Origin: Flavobacterium ardleyense
GTDB lineage: Bacteria; Bacteroidota; Bacteroidia; Flavobacteriales; Flavobacteriaceae
Length of the DNA stretch: 64,000 nucleotides
Direction of reading: 5' to 3'
Assembly (NCBI RefSeq): GCF_033547075.1
Contig: NZ_CP137891.1
Coordinates: 2,666,001 to 2,730,000 of the forward strand
Made by a program: the position numbers and the translations under genes. This document shows positions 15,412-25,435 of the stretch, piece after piece (the stretch's first letter is position 1; each line of letters begins with the position of its first letter). Below the pieces are notes generated by a model. It was not told the origin of the DNA. It worked only from the letters and a program-made list of their open reading frames with translations, and ran no database searches.

Positions 15412-16656
15412 ATGATAACTTTAAGCAACGTCAGTTCTGCAGAAATTATAGAGAAAGAAAACAAATATGGTGCGCATAATTATCATCCATTACCAGTTGT
15501 TTTAGCAAAAGGTAAAGGCGTTTATGTTTGGGATGTAGAAGGTAAAAAATACTTTGACTTCCTATCTGCATATTCTGCAGTAAATCAAGGGCACTGCCAT
15601 CCGCGAATTGTTGATGCAATGATGGAGCAAGCGCAGACTTTGGCCCTGACATCCAGAGCATTCTATAACGATAAGCTAGCACCTTACGAAGAATATATTA
15701 CAAAATACTTTAACTACGACAAAGTACTTCCAATGAATACGGGTGCTGAAGCGGTTGAAACAGCTATCAAAATCTGTCGTAAATGGGCGTATGAGGTAAA
15801 GAAAGTTCCAACAAACACTGCCGAGATCATCGTATGTAACGGAAATTTCCACGGTAGAACAACCACTATCATATCATTTTCTGATGACGCTAATGCAAAA
15901 GACAATTTTGGACCTTACACTGATGGTTTTATTACTATTGACTATGACAATTTAGATGCGTTAGAAAGAGCATTAGAAAACAATCCAACAACAGCAGGAT
16001 TCTTAGTAGAACCAATACAAGGTGAAGCTGGAGTTTTTGTTCCTTCTGAAGGATATCTTTCAAAAGCAAAAGCACTTTGCGAAAAACACAATGTTTTATT
16101 TATAGCCGATGAAGTTCAGACGGGAATTGCACGTACTGGAAAATTACTTGCGGTACACCACGAAAATGTTCATCCAGATATTCTTATCTTAGGAAAAGCA
16201 CTTTCTGGAGGAAATTATCCTGTGTCGGCTGTGTTGGCAGACAATCATATTATGAATGTAATAGGACCTGGACAACACGGATCTACATTTGGTGGAAACC
16301 CAATTGCTGCAGCAGTTGCTATCGCTTCACTTGAAGTTGTAAAAGATGAAAAACTTGCGGAGAATGCTGCCGAAATGGGAGACCTTTTCAGAGCAAAAAT
16401 GAATGAGTATATTCAGACTTCAAATATCTGTACTTTAGTGCGTGGTAAAGGATTGCTGAATGCAATTGTTATCAATGATACAGAGGATAGCTCTACAGCT
16501 TGGGACATTTGTTTGAAGTTAAGAGACAACGGATTATTGGCAAAACCAACTCACGGAAACATTATACGTTTTGCACCACCTTTGGTAATGAACGAAGAAC
16601 AATTATTAGAGTGTGTTTCAATAATTACGAAAACACTTAAGGAATTTGAAAAATAG
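15412..16656 (+). CDS. rocD: Ornithine--oxo-acid transaminase
   Basis: This 414-residue class III PLP aminotransferase has [14 protein letters not shown] (the cofactor-binding aspartate), the Schiff-base lysine in [15 protein letters not shown], and [10 protein letters not shown]. It closely follows bacterial ornithine aminotransferases and converts ornithine plus 2-oxoglutarate to glutamate semialdehyde and glutamate. The ATG at 15412 is chosen; the longer frame from 15325 would start inside the previous terminator and past the promoter box. It ends at a bidirectional terminator shared with the converging parC. Confidence 0.95.
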   Translation: MITLSNVSSAEIIEKENKYGAHNYHPLPVVLAKGKGVYVWDVEGKKYFDFLSAYSAVNQGHCHPRIVDAMMEQAQTLALTSRAFYNDKLAPYEEYITKYFNYDKVLPMNTGAEAVETAIKICRKWAYEVKKVPTNTAEIIVCNGNFHGRTTTIISFSDDANAKDNFGPYTDGFITIDYDNLDALERALENNPTTAGFLVEPIQGEAGVFVPSEGYLSKAKALCEKHNVLFIADEVQTGIARTGKLLAVHHENVHPDILILGKALSGGNYPVSAVLADNHIMNVIGPGQHGSTFGGNPIAAAVAIASLEVVKDEKLAENAAEMGDLFRAKMNEYIQTSNICTLVRGKGLLNAIVINDTEDSSTAWDICLKLRDNGLLAKPTHGNIIRFAPPLVMNEEQLLECVSIITKTLKEFEK

Positions 16657-16668
16657 TAAATCAATAAA

Positions 16669-16694
16669 AAACGCTCCAATCGGAGCGTTTTTTT
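16669..16694. terminator. Bidirectional terminator between rocD and parC
   Basis: AACGCTCC and GGAGCGTT form an 8-bp perfect stem over a 4-base loop, with A on the left and T on the right, so it can stop transcription from both converging genes. Confidence 0.92.
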
Positions 16695-16696
16695 AT

Positions 16697-19393
16697 TTAG
16701 TCAAGTGACAACGTTATCTGTCCATCATCTTCTAGATTTATATCATCATCAGAAACAGAAGTACTTCCCTCCACTTCTAATTCTTCGGGAATTACCTCTT
16801 CAGGAACTTCATATTCTAAAGGTTCCAGCATATTTATTTGTCGAACTTTGTCCGAAGTCAATTGATTTCCTTGGGCTTTCAAACCTTTTACAGCGATAAA
16901 AGCTTCAATATCGACAGTAAGCGGGTCTTTCTGAACTCCTTTAACTTTAGAGAATATAACTTCGGCAACAGGACGATAATCTGTAGAAACAATTTCTAAA
17001 TTAGATCCGGAATGCTCTGAAATAAATGTCTCTTCTCTATTTTCAACTTCAATTATAAAACGTTTTACATAGTAACGCTCTTTCTCTCCATCAAAATAAA
17101 TTGCCGAAATAGGCTTTTTAGGAATCCATTTTTCCAAGACAATCATATCATCTTCAAAATGTGAATTTAGTTCAGGAATAATAGTTCGTAGTTTCCCTGA
17201 TTGATTTATAATAAGAAGTTTGTCGTTAGGTCTAAATTCTCCCAACAGCTCTCCTCTTCCATCAACATTTAGTTTCTTGACAATATCATCAAACCAGATT
17301 TTACGTGGAAGTAATGTTGAAATTCCTTTCTCCTTGAGTTCGATCTTCTTAATTGGATATTTGCTGACAATATTTCCTTTGGATCCTCTACCTTTTATAG
17401 CAAGCGACGCAAAATCTACATCAAATTTCAGTTTTTTGATACTTCCAACCTGACGCAGAATTATTGTAATAACCTCAGCTTCTCCATTTGGATTGCAAGA
17501 AAAGTACAAGATTTGAGAAGCGGCAGTTCCGTTGGTCAAATCATACGCTTTGTCTCTAGTTACTCCAGAAACATTAAACCTTTTGATATACGCTGGCCCT
17601 GATTTTCCATCTCTATAAATTAAGTTGTAGATAGTGCGCTTGTCGTTTCTATCGAAAATTGCAAGATGAATAATATCTTTACCAACAAATGTTTTTGCAT
17701 CTACTTTGGTAATCATCATAGTTCCATCTCTCAAAAAGACGATAACGTCGTCAATTTCTGAACAATCGCATAAATATTCGTCCTTTTTTAAACTTGTACC
17801 TATAAATCCTTCTTCACGATTTACGTAAAGCTTGGTATTTCGAAGAATAACTTTAGTCGCTTCGATATCATCAAAAATTCGCAGTTCGGTTTGACGCTCA
17901 CGACCTTTGCCATATTTTTCTTTTAGCTTCGCAAAGAACGCTATTGCAAAATCGATAATATGTTCAAGATCGTGCTTTACTTGTTCCATTTCGGCTTCAA
18001 GTTTGGCTATCGCATCATCCGCTTTATCCGAGTCGAAACGGGTAATACGAATCATCGGAATTTGCGTAAGCTTCTGCAAATCTTCATCGTTGATGTCTCG
18101 AACAAGCAAATGTCGATATTCTTCAAAGCGATGGTACATATAAGTATATAAAGACTCTTTATCTGAATAGAGTTTAAAGTCGATATACATTTCTTCTCTA
18201 ATAAATATTTTTTCTAAAGTAGAAAAATGCCATTTATTCTGAAGTTCTTCTAATTGAATTTCGAGTTCACTTTTCAAAAGATCAACTGTTCTATGAGTCG
18301 AAATTTTCAGCATTTCGCTCACTCCGATAAATAGCGGCTTATTATTTTCGATAACACAACCTAATGGAGCAATTGAAGTTTCGCAAGCTGTAAATGCGAA
18401 CAATGCATCAATAGTTTTATCTGGAGAAACTCCTGGAAACAGGTGAATTAAAATTTCCACCTCAGCAGCAGTATTGTCCTCAATTTTCTTGATTTTGATT
18501 TTGCCTTTTTCATTGGCTTTCAAAATACTTTCAATCAAAGTCACCGTATTTGTAGAAAACGGAATTTGAGTAATCACCAAAGTCTGCTTGTCGAGCTGCG
18601 CAATTTTTGCACGTACTCGAACTCGACCACCTCGTAAACCGTCGTTGTAATTGGTAACATCTGCAATACCGGCAGTAATAAAATCAGGGTATAATGTAAA
18701 AGGTTTTCCTTTTAATATTTTGATTGACGAATCAATTAATTCATTAAAGTTATGCGGAAGAATTTTAGTCGAAAGACCAACGGCAATACCTTCGGCACCT
18801 TGAGCTAGAAGCAGCGGAAATTTTACCGGAAGGTTGATCGGCTCGGCTCTACGACCGTCATAGGACATTCCCCAATCGGTAATTTTCGGAGAATATAAGA
18901 TGTCGTGTCCAAGTTTAGAAATACGCGCTTCGATATAACGAGAAGCTGCAGCACTATCTCCAGTGAGGATATTTCCCCAGTTTCCCTGCATATCAATAAT
19001 TAGATCCTTTTGACCAATTTGCACCATAGCATCACCAATACTCGCATCTCCGTGTGGGTGATACTGCATTGTATGTCCTACAATATTCGCAACTTTGTTG
19101 TAACGTCCGTCATCAAGCTCCTTCATCGAGTGCATAATACGACGCTGAACTGGCTTAAAACCATCTTCAATTGCAGGTACAGCACGCTCTAGAATTACGT
19201 AGGAAGCGTAATCCAAAAACCAATCCTTGTACATTCCTGTAACCTTGGTAATGGTACTCTCAGGATTCTCATTATTCTCATAGAAATTATGTCCTGATGT
19301 TTGTATATCATCAAAACCTTGAGATTCTTGATTTGAATCTAAAGGTTGGTTATTATCGTCAGTAGGTAATTTATTTTCGTCGTCTTCGTTCAT
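16697..19393 (-). CDS. parC: DNA topoisomerase IV subunit A
   Basis: This 898-residue type IIA topoisomerase breakage-reunion subunit has the YHPHGDASIGDAM block (about residues 111-123, the quinolone-target region) and the catalytic tyrosine in AAASRYIEARISK (about Tyr153). C-terminal beta-pinwheel repeats follow, then an acidic tail ending QITLSLD. Together with ParE it decatenates chromosomes. In flavobacteria parE and parC normally sit side by side; here about 1.5 kb of DUF1016 nuclease gene remnants separate them. The assignment to topoisomerase IV rather than gyrase rests on the parE neighbour and the family pattern in Bacteroidota. Confidence 0.93.
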   Translation of the reverse strand: MNEDDENKLPTDDNNQPLDSNQESQGFDDIQTSGHNFYENNENPESTITKVTGMYKDWFLDYASYVILERAVPAIEDGFKPVQRRIMHSMKELDDGRYNKVANIVGHTMQYHPHGDASIGDAMVQIGQKDLIIDMQGNWGNILTGDSAAASRYIEARISKLGHDILYSPKITDWGMSYDGRRAEPINLPVKFPLLLAQGAEGIAVGLSTKILPHNFNELIDSSIKILKGKPFTLYPDFITAGIADVTNYNDGLRGGRVRVRAKIAQLDKQTLVITQIPFSTNTVTLIESILKANEKGKIKIKKIEDNTAAEVEILIHLFPGVSPDKTIDALFAFTACETSIAPLGCVIENNKPLFIGVSEMLKISTHRTVDLLKSELEIQLEELQNKWHFSTLEKIFIREEMYIDFKLYSDKESLYTYMYHRFEEYRHLLVRDINDEDLQKLTQIPMIRITRFDSDKADDAIAKLEAEMEQVKHDLEHIIDFAIAFFAKLKEKYGKGRERQTELRIFDDIEATKVILRNTKLYVNREEGFIGTSLKKDEYLCDCSEIDDVIVFLRDGTMMITKVDAKTFVGKDIIHLAIFDRNDKRTIYNLIYRDGKSGPAYIKRFNVSGVTRDKAYDLTNGTAASQILYFSCNPNGEAEVITIILRQVGSIKKLKFDVDFASLAIKGRGSKGNIVSKYPIKKIELKEKGISTLLPRKIWFDDIVKKLNVDGRGELLGEFRPNDKLLIINQSGKLRTIIPELNSHFEDDMIVLEKWIPKKPISAIYFDGEKERYYVKRFIIEVENREETFISEHSGSNLEIVSTDYRPVAEVIFSKVKGVQKDPLTVDIEAFIAVKGLKAQGNQLTSDKVRQINMLEPLEYEVPEEVIPEELEVEGSTSVSDDDINLEDDGQITLSLD

Positions 19394-19398
19394 TTAAT

Positions 19399-20463
19399 TT
19401 AGTCCGAAATTAATTTTATTAAATCTTCTTTGCTTGGTAAGACAGTTTTATATTTACTAGCAAAAATCTGCTCATTTGCTTCTGGCAATGTGTATTCTAC
19501 AACCAAATCGCTTTTATTTTGACACAATACAATTCCGATGGTTTTATTTTCATCTTCTAATCGCATTTTCCTGTCATAATAGTTTACGTACATCTGCATT
19601 TGACCAAGGTCTTGATGCTTTAGTTCACCTATTTTTAAATCGATAAGCACAAAACTTTTCAGAATTCTGTTGTAGAAAACCAAATCTATTCTGAAATGTT
19701 TATCATCAAATGTTATCCTTTTTTGTCTTGCTATAAAGGCAAAACCTTGACCCAACTATAATAAGAAATTTTCAAGTTTATTAATAATTTCTCCTTCCAA
19801 TTCACTTTCAGAATATTGATATAATTCTGGTAATCCTAAAAATTCCAAGATATAAGGATCTTTGATGATATCCTTGGGCTTTTCGATTATTTGCCCTACT
19901 TCCGAAAGTTTTAGCACACCTTCCTTATCTCGGCTTAATGATAATCTTGTATATAATGCCGAATTAAATTGGCGCTTTAATTCTCGTACGCTCCAATTAT
20001 TCTTGATAGACTCGATTTCGTAGAATTTTCTTTCGTACTTGTCATCGACTCTTATTAGAGTAATGTAATGTGACCAAGATAATTTAAAATTTGTTGGAGA
20101 ATCTTCCAAGTGCTTAGTGAGAGATTTCAGATTCTCGCTAGTGGATGCATCATCAACAGAAATACTAGACAGCGTCTCGTAATTTGAATACAAATAATAG
20201 AATTTTCGCATATTCTGTAAATTGTCTACCGAAAAACCTTTACCGAATTCCGCAATCAATCGTTCCGAAAGTCCCTTAAGCAACTGCTTCCCATAATCTG
20301 CACGTTCATTGCCACTTTGTTCTTCTTCGACTATTATTCTACCAATTTCAAAATAAGTTAACACCATAGTCGAATTTACTGTCCGCAAAACTTGCTGTTT
20401 TGCCTGCTGTAATAGATCAACTACTCGCTGGAGTATTACCTTATTTTGAAAATCTTTAGCCAT
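19399..20463 (-). pseudogene. DUF1016/YhcG-type PDDEXK nuclease gene interrupted by an amber codon
   Basis: One frame of about 354 codons is split by a single in-frame TAG at 19756-19758. The part before it (235 residues) holds the DUF1016 N-terminal DNA-binding domain; the part after it (118 residues) holds the PD-(D/E)XK nuclease domain, with FRIDLVFYN and FVLIDLKIGEL providing D..(D)xK residues. Intact relatives read LLELG at the break, so a GAG to TAG change is the simplest explanation. Re-initiation at the TTG just after the stop could give a free nuclease domain. Such proteins occur near restriction-modification systems and other mobile defence genes. Confidence 0.88.
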
Positions 20464-20497
20464 TATTGTCTTACAGTGTTACATCAAAATCATTGTA

Positions 20498-20878
20498 TTA
20501 AATATATAAAATGTGGTTTTCCAATTCCCCAGTCATTGACTGCGATTTTTCTTCGACCGAATCGGAGATATCTAAAAATCTATTTAACAATGATGAGTTA
20601 GAATAAATAATATAGAATTTCCGCATACTTTCTAAGTTAACGACAGAAAATCCCTTTCCAAATTCAGAATTTAATTGTTCCGAAAGACCTTTAAGCAAAT
20701 GCTTTCCATATTCTGCACGCTCTTTACCTTCTTGCTCTTCTTCTACAATGATTCTACCAATTTCAAAATAAGTCAACACCATAGTCGAATTTACGGTCCG
20801 CAAAACTTGCTGTCTTGCCTGCTGTAATAAATCAACAACTTGCTGGAGAATTACGTTATTTTGAAAATCTTTACTCAT
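20498..20878 (-). pseudogene. Truncated duplicate of the DUF1016 N-terminal domain
   Basis: This 126-codon frame is nearly identical at its start to the neighbouring DUF1016 gene (FQN.VILQ.VVDLLQQA.QQVLRT on both) but diverges after about residue 95 and ends in HILYI before any nuclease domain. DNA identity in the first 300 bases is very high, so it is a recent tandem duplication followed by a deletion. An isolated N-terminal domain might still bind a partner or DNA, but it cannot cut. Confidence 0.82.
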
Positions 20879-20943
20879 TTAAATTATTAGCTATCTAAAT
20901 CAATTAATCAACAAGCATAAAATGTAACTGTGTTGATCTTTCT

Positions 20944-22800
20944 TTACTCCTTCTCTATAACATCTAGTTCAACTTTCAAATTATTGATAATAAACTTCTG
21001 TCTGTCTGGTGTATTTTTTCCCATATAAAATTCCAAAAGCTGCTCAATCGAAGTCGCTTTGTCCAACATTACAGGATCCAATCGAATGTCTGCGCCAATA
21101 AAATGTTTAAACTCATCAGGAGAAATCTCTCCTAAACCTTTAAATCGGGTTATCTCTGGCTTAGGCTTTAGCTTTTCGATTGCATCAATCCGTTCTTGCT
21201 CTGTATAACAATAAATTGTTTCTTTTTTATTTCGAACTCTAAACAACGGCGTTTGCAAAATATAAAGATGTCCTTCTTTGATTAATTCAGGGAAGAACTG
21301 AAGGAAAAAAGTAATTAACAATAATCTAATGTGCATACCATCGACATCGGCATCAGTTGCAATTACAATATTGTTATATCTCAAATCGCCCATATCCTCT
21401 TCGATATTTAACGCTGCTTGCAAGAGATTAAATTCTTCATTTTCATAAACAATCTTCTTGCTCATTCCGTAAGAATTTAAAGGTTTCCCTCGAAGACTAA
21501 AAACGGCTTGAGTATTTACATCACGTGATTTTGTAATTGATCCAGAAGCAGAATCCCCCTCTGTGATAAAGAGAGTACTTTCAAGATATCTAGGATTTTT
21601 AATATCTCCCAAATGCACTCTACAATCTCTCAATTTTTTATTGTGAAGATTTGCTTTCTTCGCTCTATCCTTTGCTAACTTTCTAATACCTGACAATTCC
21701 TTACGTTCGCGCTCTGCCTGCAAAATTTTACGCAAAAGCAAATCGGCAATCTCAGGATTTTTGTGCAAATAATTATCGAGTTTTGTTTTCAGAAAATCAT
21801 TTACAAATGTTCGAACCGATGGCAATTCAGGCCCCATATCAGTCGATCCAAGTTTGGTTTTAGTTTGCGATTCAAAAACTGGTTCCATCACCTTCACACT
21901 TACTGCACTCACAATAGATTTTCGAATGTCTGAAGGATCAAAGTTTTTATTGTAAAACTCACGAATCGTTTTTACAACTGCTTCCTTAAAGGCAACAAGA
22001 TGCGTTCCACCTTGAGTGGTATTCTGCCCATTTACAAATGAATGATATTCTTCTGAATATTGTGTCTTACTGTGGGTAATGGCAACTTCGATATCTTCGC
22101 CCAATAGATGAATTACGGGATAAACCATATCATCTTCATTGATATTTTCTTCTAATAAATCTTTAAGTCCATTTTCCGAAAAGTATTTTTCACCATTAAA
22201 AATTATCGTCAATCCCGTATTCAGGTAACAATAATTCTTTAGCATTTTAATTATATATTCATTTCTGAACTTATAATTTTTAAAAATAGCTTCGTCCGGG
22301 ATAAAAATTACTTTCGTTCCTTTACGCTTAGTAGTTTCGATGATATCCTCGTCAAGAACAAGATTTCCAGCACTAAATTCGGCCGATTTTTGTTTTTCGT
22401 CTCGAACAGATTCAACACGGAAATAATTCGACAAAGCATTTACTGCCTTTGTACCAACACCATTTAGACCCACCGATTTTTTAAAAGCTAATGAATCGTA
22501 TTTTCCACCAGTATTCATTTTCGACACAACATCTACAACTTTCCCCAACGGAATTCCACGACCATAATCTCTTACAGTAACTGTTTTATCTCTGATTGTA
22601 ACCTCGATGGTTTTACCAGCGCCCATCACAAATTCATCGATACAGTTATCTAGAACTTCTTTAAGAAGAATATAAATACCATCATCGGGAGAAGATCCAT
22701 CGCCCAATTTTCCAATATACATTCCAGGTCGCATACGGATATGCTCTTTCCAGTCTAATGAACGAATATTATCTTCTGTGTACTTAGTAGTTTCTGACAT
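20944..22800 (-). CDS. parE: DNA topoisomerase IV subunit B
   Basis: This 618-residue GHKL ATPase/TOPRIM protein has VLDNCIDEF and DYGRGIPLG in the ATP site, [14 protein letters not shown], and in the TOPRIM domain [12 protein letters not shown] and [11 protein letters not shown]. It lacks the insert found in proteobacterial gyrase B, as expected for ParE. It supplies ATP-driven strand passage to ParC. It is the first gene of the reverse-strand group that continues through the DUF1016 remnants to parC. Confidence 0.95.
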   Translation of the reverse strand: MSETTKYTEDNIRSLDWKEHIRMRPGMYIGKLGDGSSPDDGIYILLKEVLDNCIDEFVMGAGKTIEVTIRDKTVTVRDYGRGIPLGKVVDVVSKMNTGGKYDSLAFKKSVGLNGVGTKAVNALSNYFRVESVRDEKQKSAEFSAGNLVLDEDIIETTKRKGTKVIFIPDEAIFKNYKFRNEYIIKMLKNYCYLNTGLTIIFNGEKYFSENGLKDLLEENINEDDMVYPVIHLLGEDIEVAITHSKTQYSEEYHSFVNGQNTTQGGTHLVAFKEAVVKTIREFYNKNFDPSDIRKSIVSAVSVKVMEPVFESQTKTKLGSTDMGPELPSVRTFVNDFLKTKLDNYLHKNPEIADLLLRKILQAERERKELSGIRKLAKDRAKKANLHNKKLRDCRVHLGDIKNPRYLESTLFITEGDSASGSITKSRDVNTQAVFSLRGKPLNSYGMSKKIVYENEEFNLLQAALNIEEDMGDLRYNNIVIATDADVDGMHIRLLLITFFLQFFPELIKEGHLYILQTPLFRVRNKKETIYCYTEQERIDAIEKLKPKPEITRFKGLGEISPDEFKHFIGADIRLDPVMLDKATSIEQLLEFYMGKNTPDRQKFIINNLKVELDVIEKE

Positions 22801-22911
22801 TTTATAAAAAGGGGAATTTGCGCTAATATACTATTTCTAAAGAAAGTAAAAAAGTATTGAAGTCGAAAAAACACCAACTACAGTCTAGTTTTCTATTAGA
22901 AAAATTCTTTG

Positions 22912-22919
22912 CAAAGGTA
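22912..22919 (-). promoter_or_regulatory. Candidate promoter -7 box for parE
   Basis: On the reverse strand this reads TACCTTTG, a perfect TAnnTTTG, 112 bases before the parE start. No convincing -33 TTTG is seen. Confidence 0.45.
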
Positions 22920-22972
22920 CTTGATTTTGCGTCTAATTTTAAATTCTAAAATAAGATACTTTTTAACGAAAA

Positions 22973-23008
22973 AAAAGCCCGAAAGAACGGATTCTGTCGG
23001 GCTTTAAA
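22973..23008 (-). terminator. Terminator after ychF
   Basis: AAAGCCCGA and TCGGGCTTT form a 9-bp stem around a 14-base loop. The A run on the left becomes the T tract for reverse-strand transcription from ychF, whose stop lies about 20 bases away. Confidence 0.9.
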
Positions 23009-23026
23009 TATTTATAAGAATAAACC

Positions 23027-24121
23027 TTATACGTTAAATCTGAAATGCATTACATCTCCGTCTTTTACGATATATTCTTTTCCTTCGACTTTAAATTTAC
23101 CCGCTTCTTTGCATTTCGCTTCAGATCCGTAATGTACAAAATCTTCGTATGCGATAACTTCTGCACGAATAAAACCTTTTTCAAAATCTGTATGTATAAC
23201 TCCTGCAGCTTGAGGCGCAGTAGCTCCAATATCAATTGTCCAAGCTCTAACCTCTTTTACTCCTGCTGTAAAGTAGGTTTGTTGTTTTAGTAATTTGTAT
23301 GCAGACCTAATCAAAACTGAAGCACCTGCTTCTGTCAAGCCCATGTCTTCCAGAAAAACTTGACGCTCCTCATAACTCTCCAGTTCGGTAATATCTGCTT
23401 CAGCACCCACTGATAAAATAATAACTTCAGCATTTTCATCTTTTACCAATTCTTTTATTTCATCTACGTATTTATTTCCGTTAACTGCCGAATTCTCATC
23501 AACATTACAAACGTATAAAACTGGCTTAGCTGTAATCAATTGGAAACTTTCCATCAATATTTCCTCATCATTTGATTGCGGAGTAACAGTCCTAGCAGAC
23601 TTTGCTTGCAACAAAGCTTCGCGAATTCGATCAAGTAAGGCTTTTTCTGTCTGTGCTTCCTTATTTCCTGTTTTTGCTGCTCTATTCACTTTCTCTAAAC
23701 GCTTCTCTACATTTTCAAGATCTTTAAGCTGCAACTCTATATCAATTGTCTCTTTGTCACGAGTTGGATTTACATTTCCATCAACATGTACAATGTTATC
23801 ATTGTCAAAACATCGTATAACGTGAATAATTGCATTACACTCTCTAATATTTGCAAGAAACTGATTTCCTAATCCTTCGCCTTTACTAGCTCCTCTAACA
23901 AGTCCTGCAATATCAACTATCTCAACAGTTGCCATTTGCACTCTTTCGGGCTTAACTAATTCTTCCAATTTCTCAATTCTTGGATCTGGAACGTTTACTA
24001 CACCAATATTAGGTTCGATGGTACAAAATGGAAAGTTTGCACTCTGCGCTTTTGCATTAGATAAACAATTAAATAATGTTGACTTTCCAACGTTTGGCAA
24101 CCCTACAATTCCTGCTTTCAT
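23027..24121 (-). CDS. ychF: Redox-regulated ribosome-binding ATPase YchF
   Basis: This 364-residue Obg-family P-loop protein has G1 GLPNVGKS (residues 7-14), NFPFCTIEPNIG, the DIAGLVRGASKGEGLGNQFL G3 region, and NVDE in place of NKxD, which gives the adenine preference of YchF. It ends with a TGS-like domain (YIVKDGDVMHFRFNV). YchF binds ribosomes and hydrolyses ATP. It is a single gene with its own promoter and terminator. Confidence 0.96.
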   Translation of the reverse strand: MKAGIVGLPNVGKSTLFNCLSNAKAQSANFPFCTIEPNIGVVNVPDPRIEKLEELVKPERVQMATVEIVDIAGLVRGASKGEGLGNQFLANIRECNAIIHVIRCFDNDNIVHVDGNVNPTRDKETIDIELQLKDLENVEKRLEKVNRAAKTGNKEAQTEKALLDRIREALLQAKSARTVTPQSNDEEILMESFQLITAKPVLYVCNVDENSAVNGNKYVDEIKELVKDENAEVIILSVGAEADITELESYEERQVFLEDMGLTEAGASVLIRSAYKLLKQQTYFTAGVKEVRAWTIDIGATAPQAAGVIHTDFEKGFIRAEVIAYEDFVHYGSEAKCKEAGKFKVEGKEYIVKDGDVMHFRFNV

Positions 24122-24174
24122 ACTTATTATTTTTTCCAGCCCTTACGGACAGTATATATTTTTGATAAAGTTTG

Positions 24175-24207
24175 CAAATATACGATTTGAAAGTGAGATT
24201 TTAGCAA
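24175..24207 (-). promoter_or_regulatory. Promoter of ychF
   Basis: Reverse-strand TATATTTG (24175-24182) is a perfect -7 box, with TTG (complement of CAA at 24205-24207) 22 bases upstream. It lies 54 bases before the ychF start. Confidence 0.65.
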
Positions 24208-24249
24208 TTAATGCCAATCTTCAAATTATATAAGTTATGAAATAATTAT

Positions 24250-24285
24250 TGTAAGTATTTTAGTAAGTTTAGAAGCTACCTTTGG
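24250..24285 (+). promoter_or_regulatory. Promoter of the 24310 secreted-protein gene
   Basis: TACCTTTG at 24278-24285 fits TAnnTTTG. TTG at 24250-24252 is the nearest -33 candidate, with a spacing of 25 bases, slightly long. The ATG follows 24 bases later. Confidence 0.6.
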
Positions 24286-24309
24286 GTAACAAAATTTAAA
24301 AAATAAATT

Positions 24310-24846
24310 ATGAAATCAATAGCAATTACCCTCGGAGCTTTATTGTTTACCTTCGGTATTCAGGCTCAAAATAAGAATGTTACAGAGGTAAGTAAAACAA
24401 CAACTAGAACTGTAAAAACTTCTGAAGGCGAAAAGAAACTAATTAAGAAGGAAGATATTTCTGCTACTCAAACTATTGATTTTGAAGATGCAGATTCAAA
24501 AAAATTAAACAAAGATGTTAAAAGTACTCCAATTGAAGTTACCGCAACAACTCAAATTATTGATGGTGATGGAAATGTAAGAAGTATAGATGTAGACAGA
24601 TCGGCAATATACAACTATGGCGGGAATAGCTATCAACTATCGCTTGACAACAGCGGTTACACTGTTATTAATAACAGCAGCAGAGAGCCGGCAATGCTGA
24701 GAAAAACTAGCAATGGTAACTATATTTACTCTACGAAAGATAGAGTTTCTTTTGGCCACTTTGATAAGGCTGGGAACTTGATTCTTGAAACTTATGACGC
24801 AAAGAGCGACCGAATTATTTATGAGAGATATGATCTTTCTAAATAA
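24310..24846 (+). CDS. Secreted protein of unknown function
   Basis: This 178-residue protein has a clear signal peptide (MKSIAITLGALLFTFGIQAQ). The mature part is rich in Lys, Thr and Asp, with repeated TTR/TATTQ stretches and a C-terminal segment of short beta strands. No family was recognised. It has its own promoter and terminator. Confidence 0.75.
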   Translation: MKSIAITLGALLFTFGIQAQNKNVTEVSKTTTRTVKTSEGEKKLIKKEDISATQTIDFEDADSKKLNKDVKSTPIEVTATTQIIDGDGNVRSIDVDRSAIYNYGGNSYQLSLDNSGYTVINNSSREPAMLRKTSNGNYIYSTKDRVSFGHFDKAGNLILETYDAKSDRIIYERYDLSK

Positions 24847-24871
24847 GATTTAGAAATATCATTTTATAAAA

Positions 24872-24906
24872 AAATCCTGAGCATATAATGTTCAGGATTT
24901 TTTTTT
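24872..24906 (+). terminator. Terminator after the 24310 gene
   Basis: AAATCCTGA pairs with TCAGGATTT and is followed by eight or more T. The preceding A run also lets it serve the converging ferredoxin gene on the other strand. Confidence 0.92.
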
Positions 24907-24922
24907 ATAGTCTATTCGAAAA

Positions 24923-25273
24923 TTATTCGTTGTGCAAGAATGCTTTACGATCTAATAAAACTTCGTCACTTTCTACGTGATTATCATCAGGAACACAGCA
25001 ATCTACTGGACATACTGCAGCGCATTGAGGTTCGTCGTGAAAACCTTTACATTCTGTACATTTTCCTGGAACGATATAATAAATATCATCAGATATAGGC
25101 GTCTGCGCATCGTCAGAATCTACAGTTTCGCCAGAAGGAAGAACAATTTTGCCTTTTAGTGCTGTACCATCTTTGTATCTCCAGTCATCCGCTCCTTCGT
25201 ATATTGCTGTATTTGGACATTCGGGCTCGCAGGCACCGCAGTTAATGCATTCGTCTGTTATTATAATTGCCAT
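24923..25273 (-). CDS. 2[4Fe-4S] ferredoxin
   Basis: This 116-residue protein has two cluster-binding motifs, [17 protein letters not shown] (about residues 9-25) and [21 protein letters not shown]. The second motif contains an insertion between the first two and last two cysteines, as in long-chain bacterial dicluster ferredoxins. A roughly 45-residue segment separates the motifs. It transfers electrons in the cytoplasm; the partner is not shown. It is divergent from the acyl-CoA reductase gene, an arrangement frequent in flavobacteria. Confidence 0.93.
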   Translation of the reverse strand: MAIIITDECINCGACEPECPNTAIYEGADDWRYKDGTALKGKIVLPSGETVDSDDAQTPISDDIYYIVPGKCTECKGFHDEPQCAAVCPVDCCVPDDNHVESDEVLLDRKAFLHNE

Positions 25274-25388
25274 AATGCTACTTTGAATTTTTAAAAATTA
25301 GAGGCTGAAAAACCTACAATATAATAGTTATAATAATAAGGCTGCTCTATTACTAAAGCCAACTCTTTCTACTTTGAGTATTATACCT

Positions 25389-25396
25389 TATTTTTG
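25389..25396 (+). promoter_or_regulatory. Candidate promoter -7 box for the acyl-CoA reductase-serC-serA genes
   Basis: TATTTTTG fits TAnnTTTG and lies 39 bases before the ATG at 25436. TTTG at 25373-25376 is upstream but only 12 bases away, shorter than usual. Confidence 0.45.
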
Positions 25397-25435
25397 TACA
25401 AAATTACACCCAAAACAATTACCACGCAAATCATT

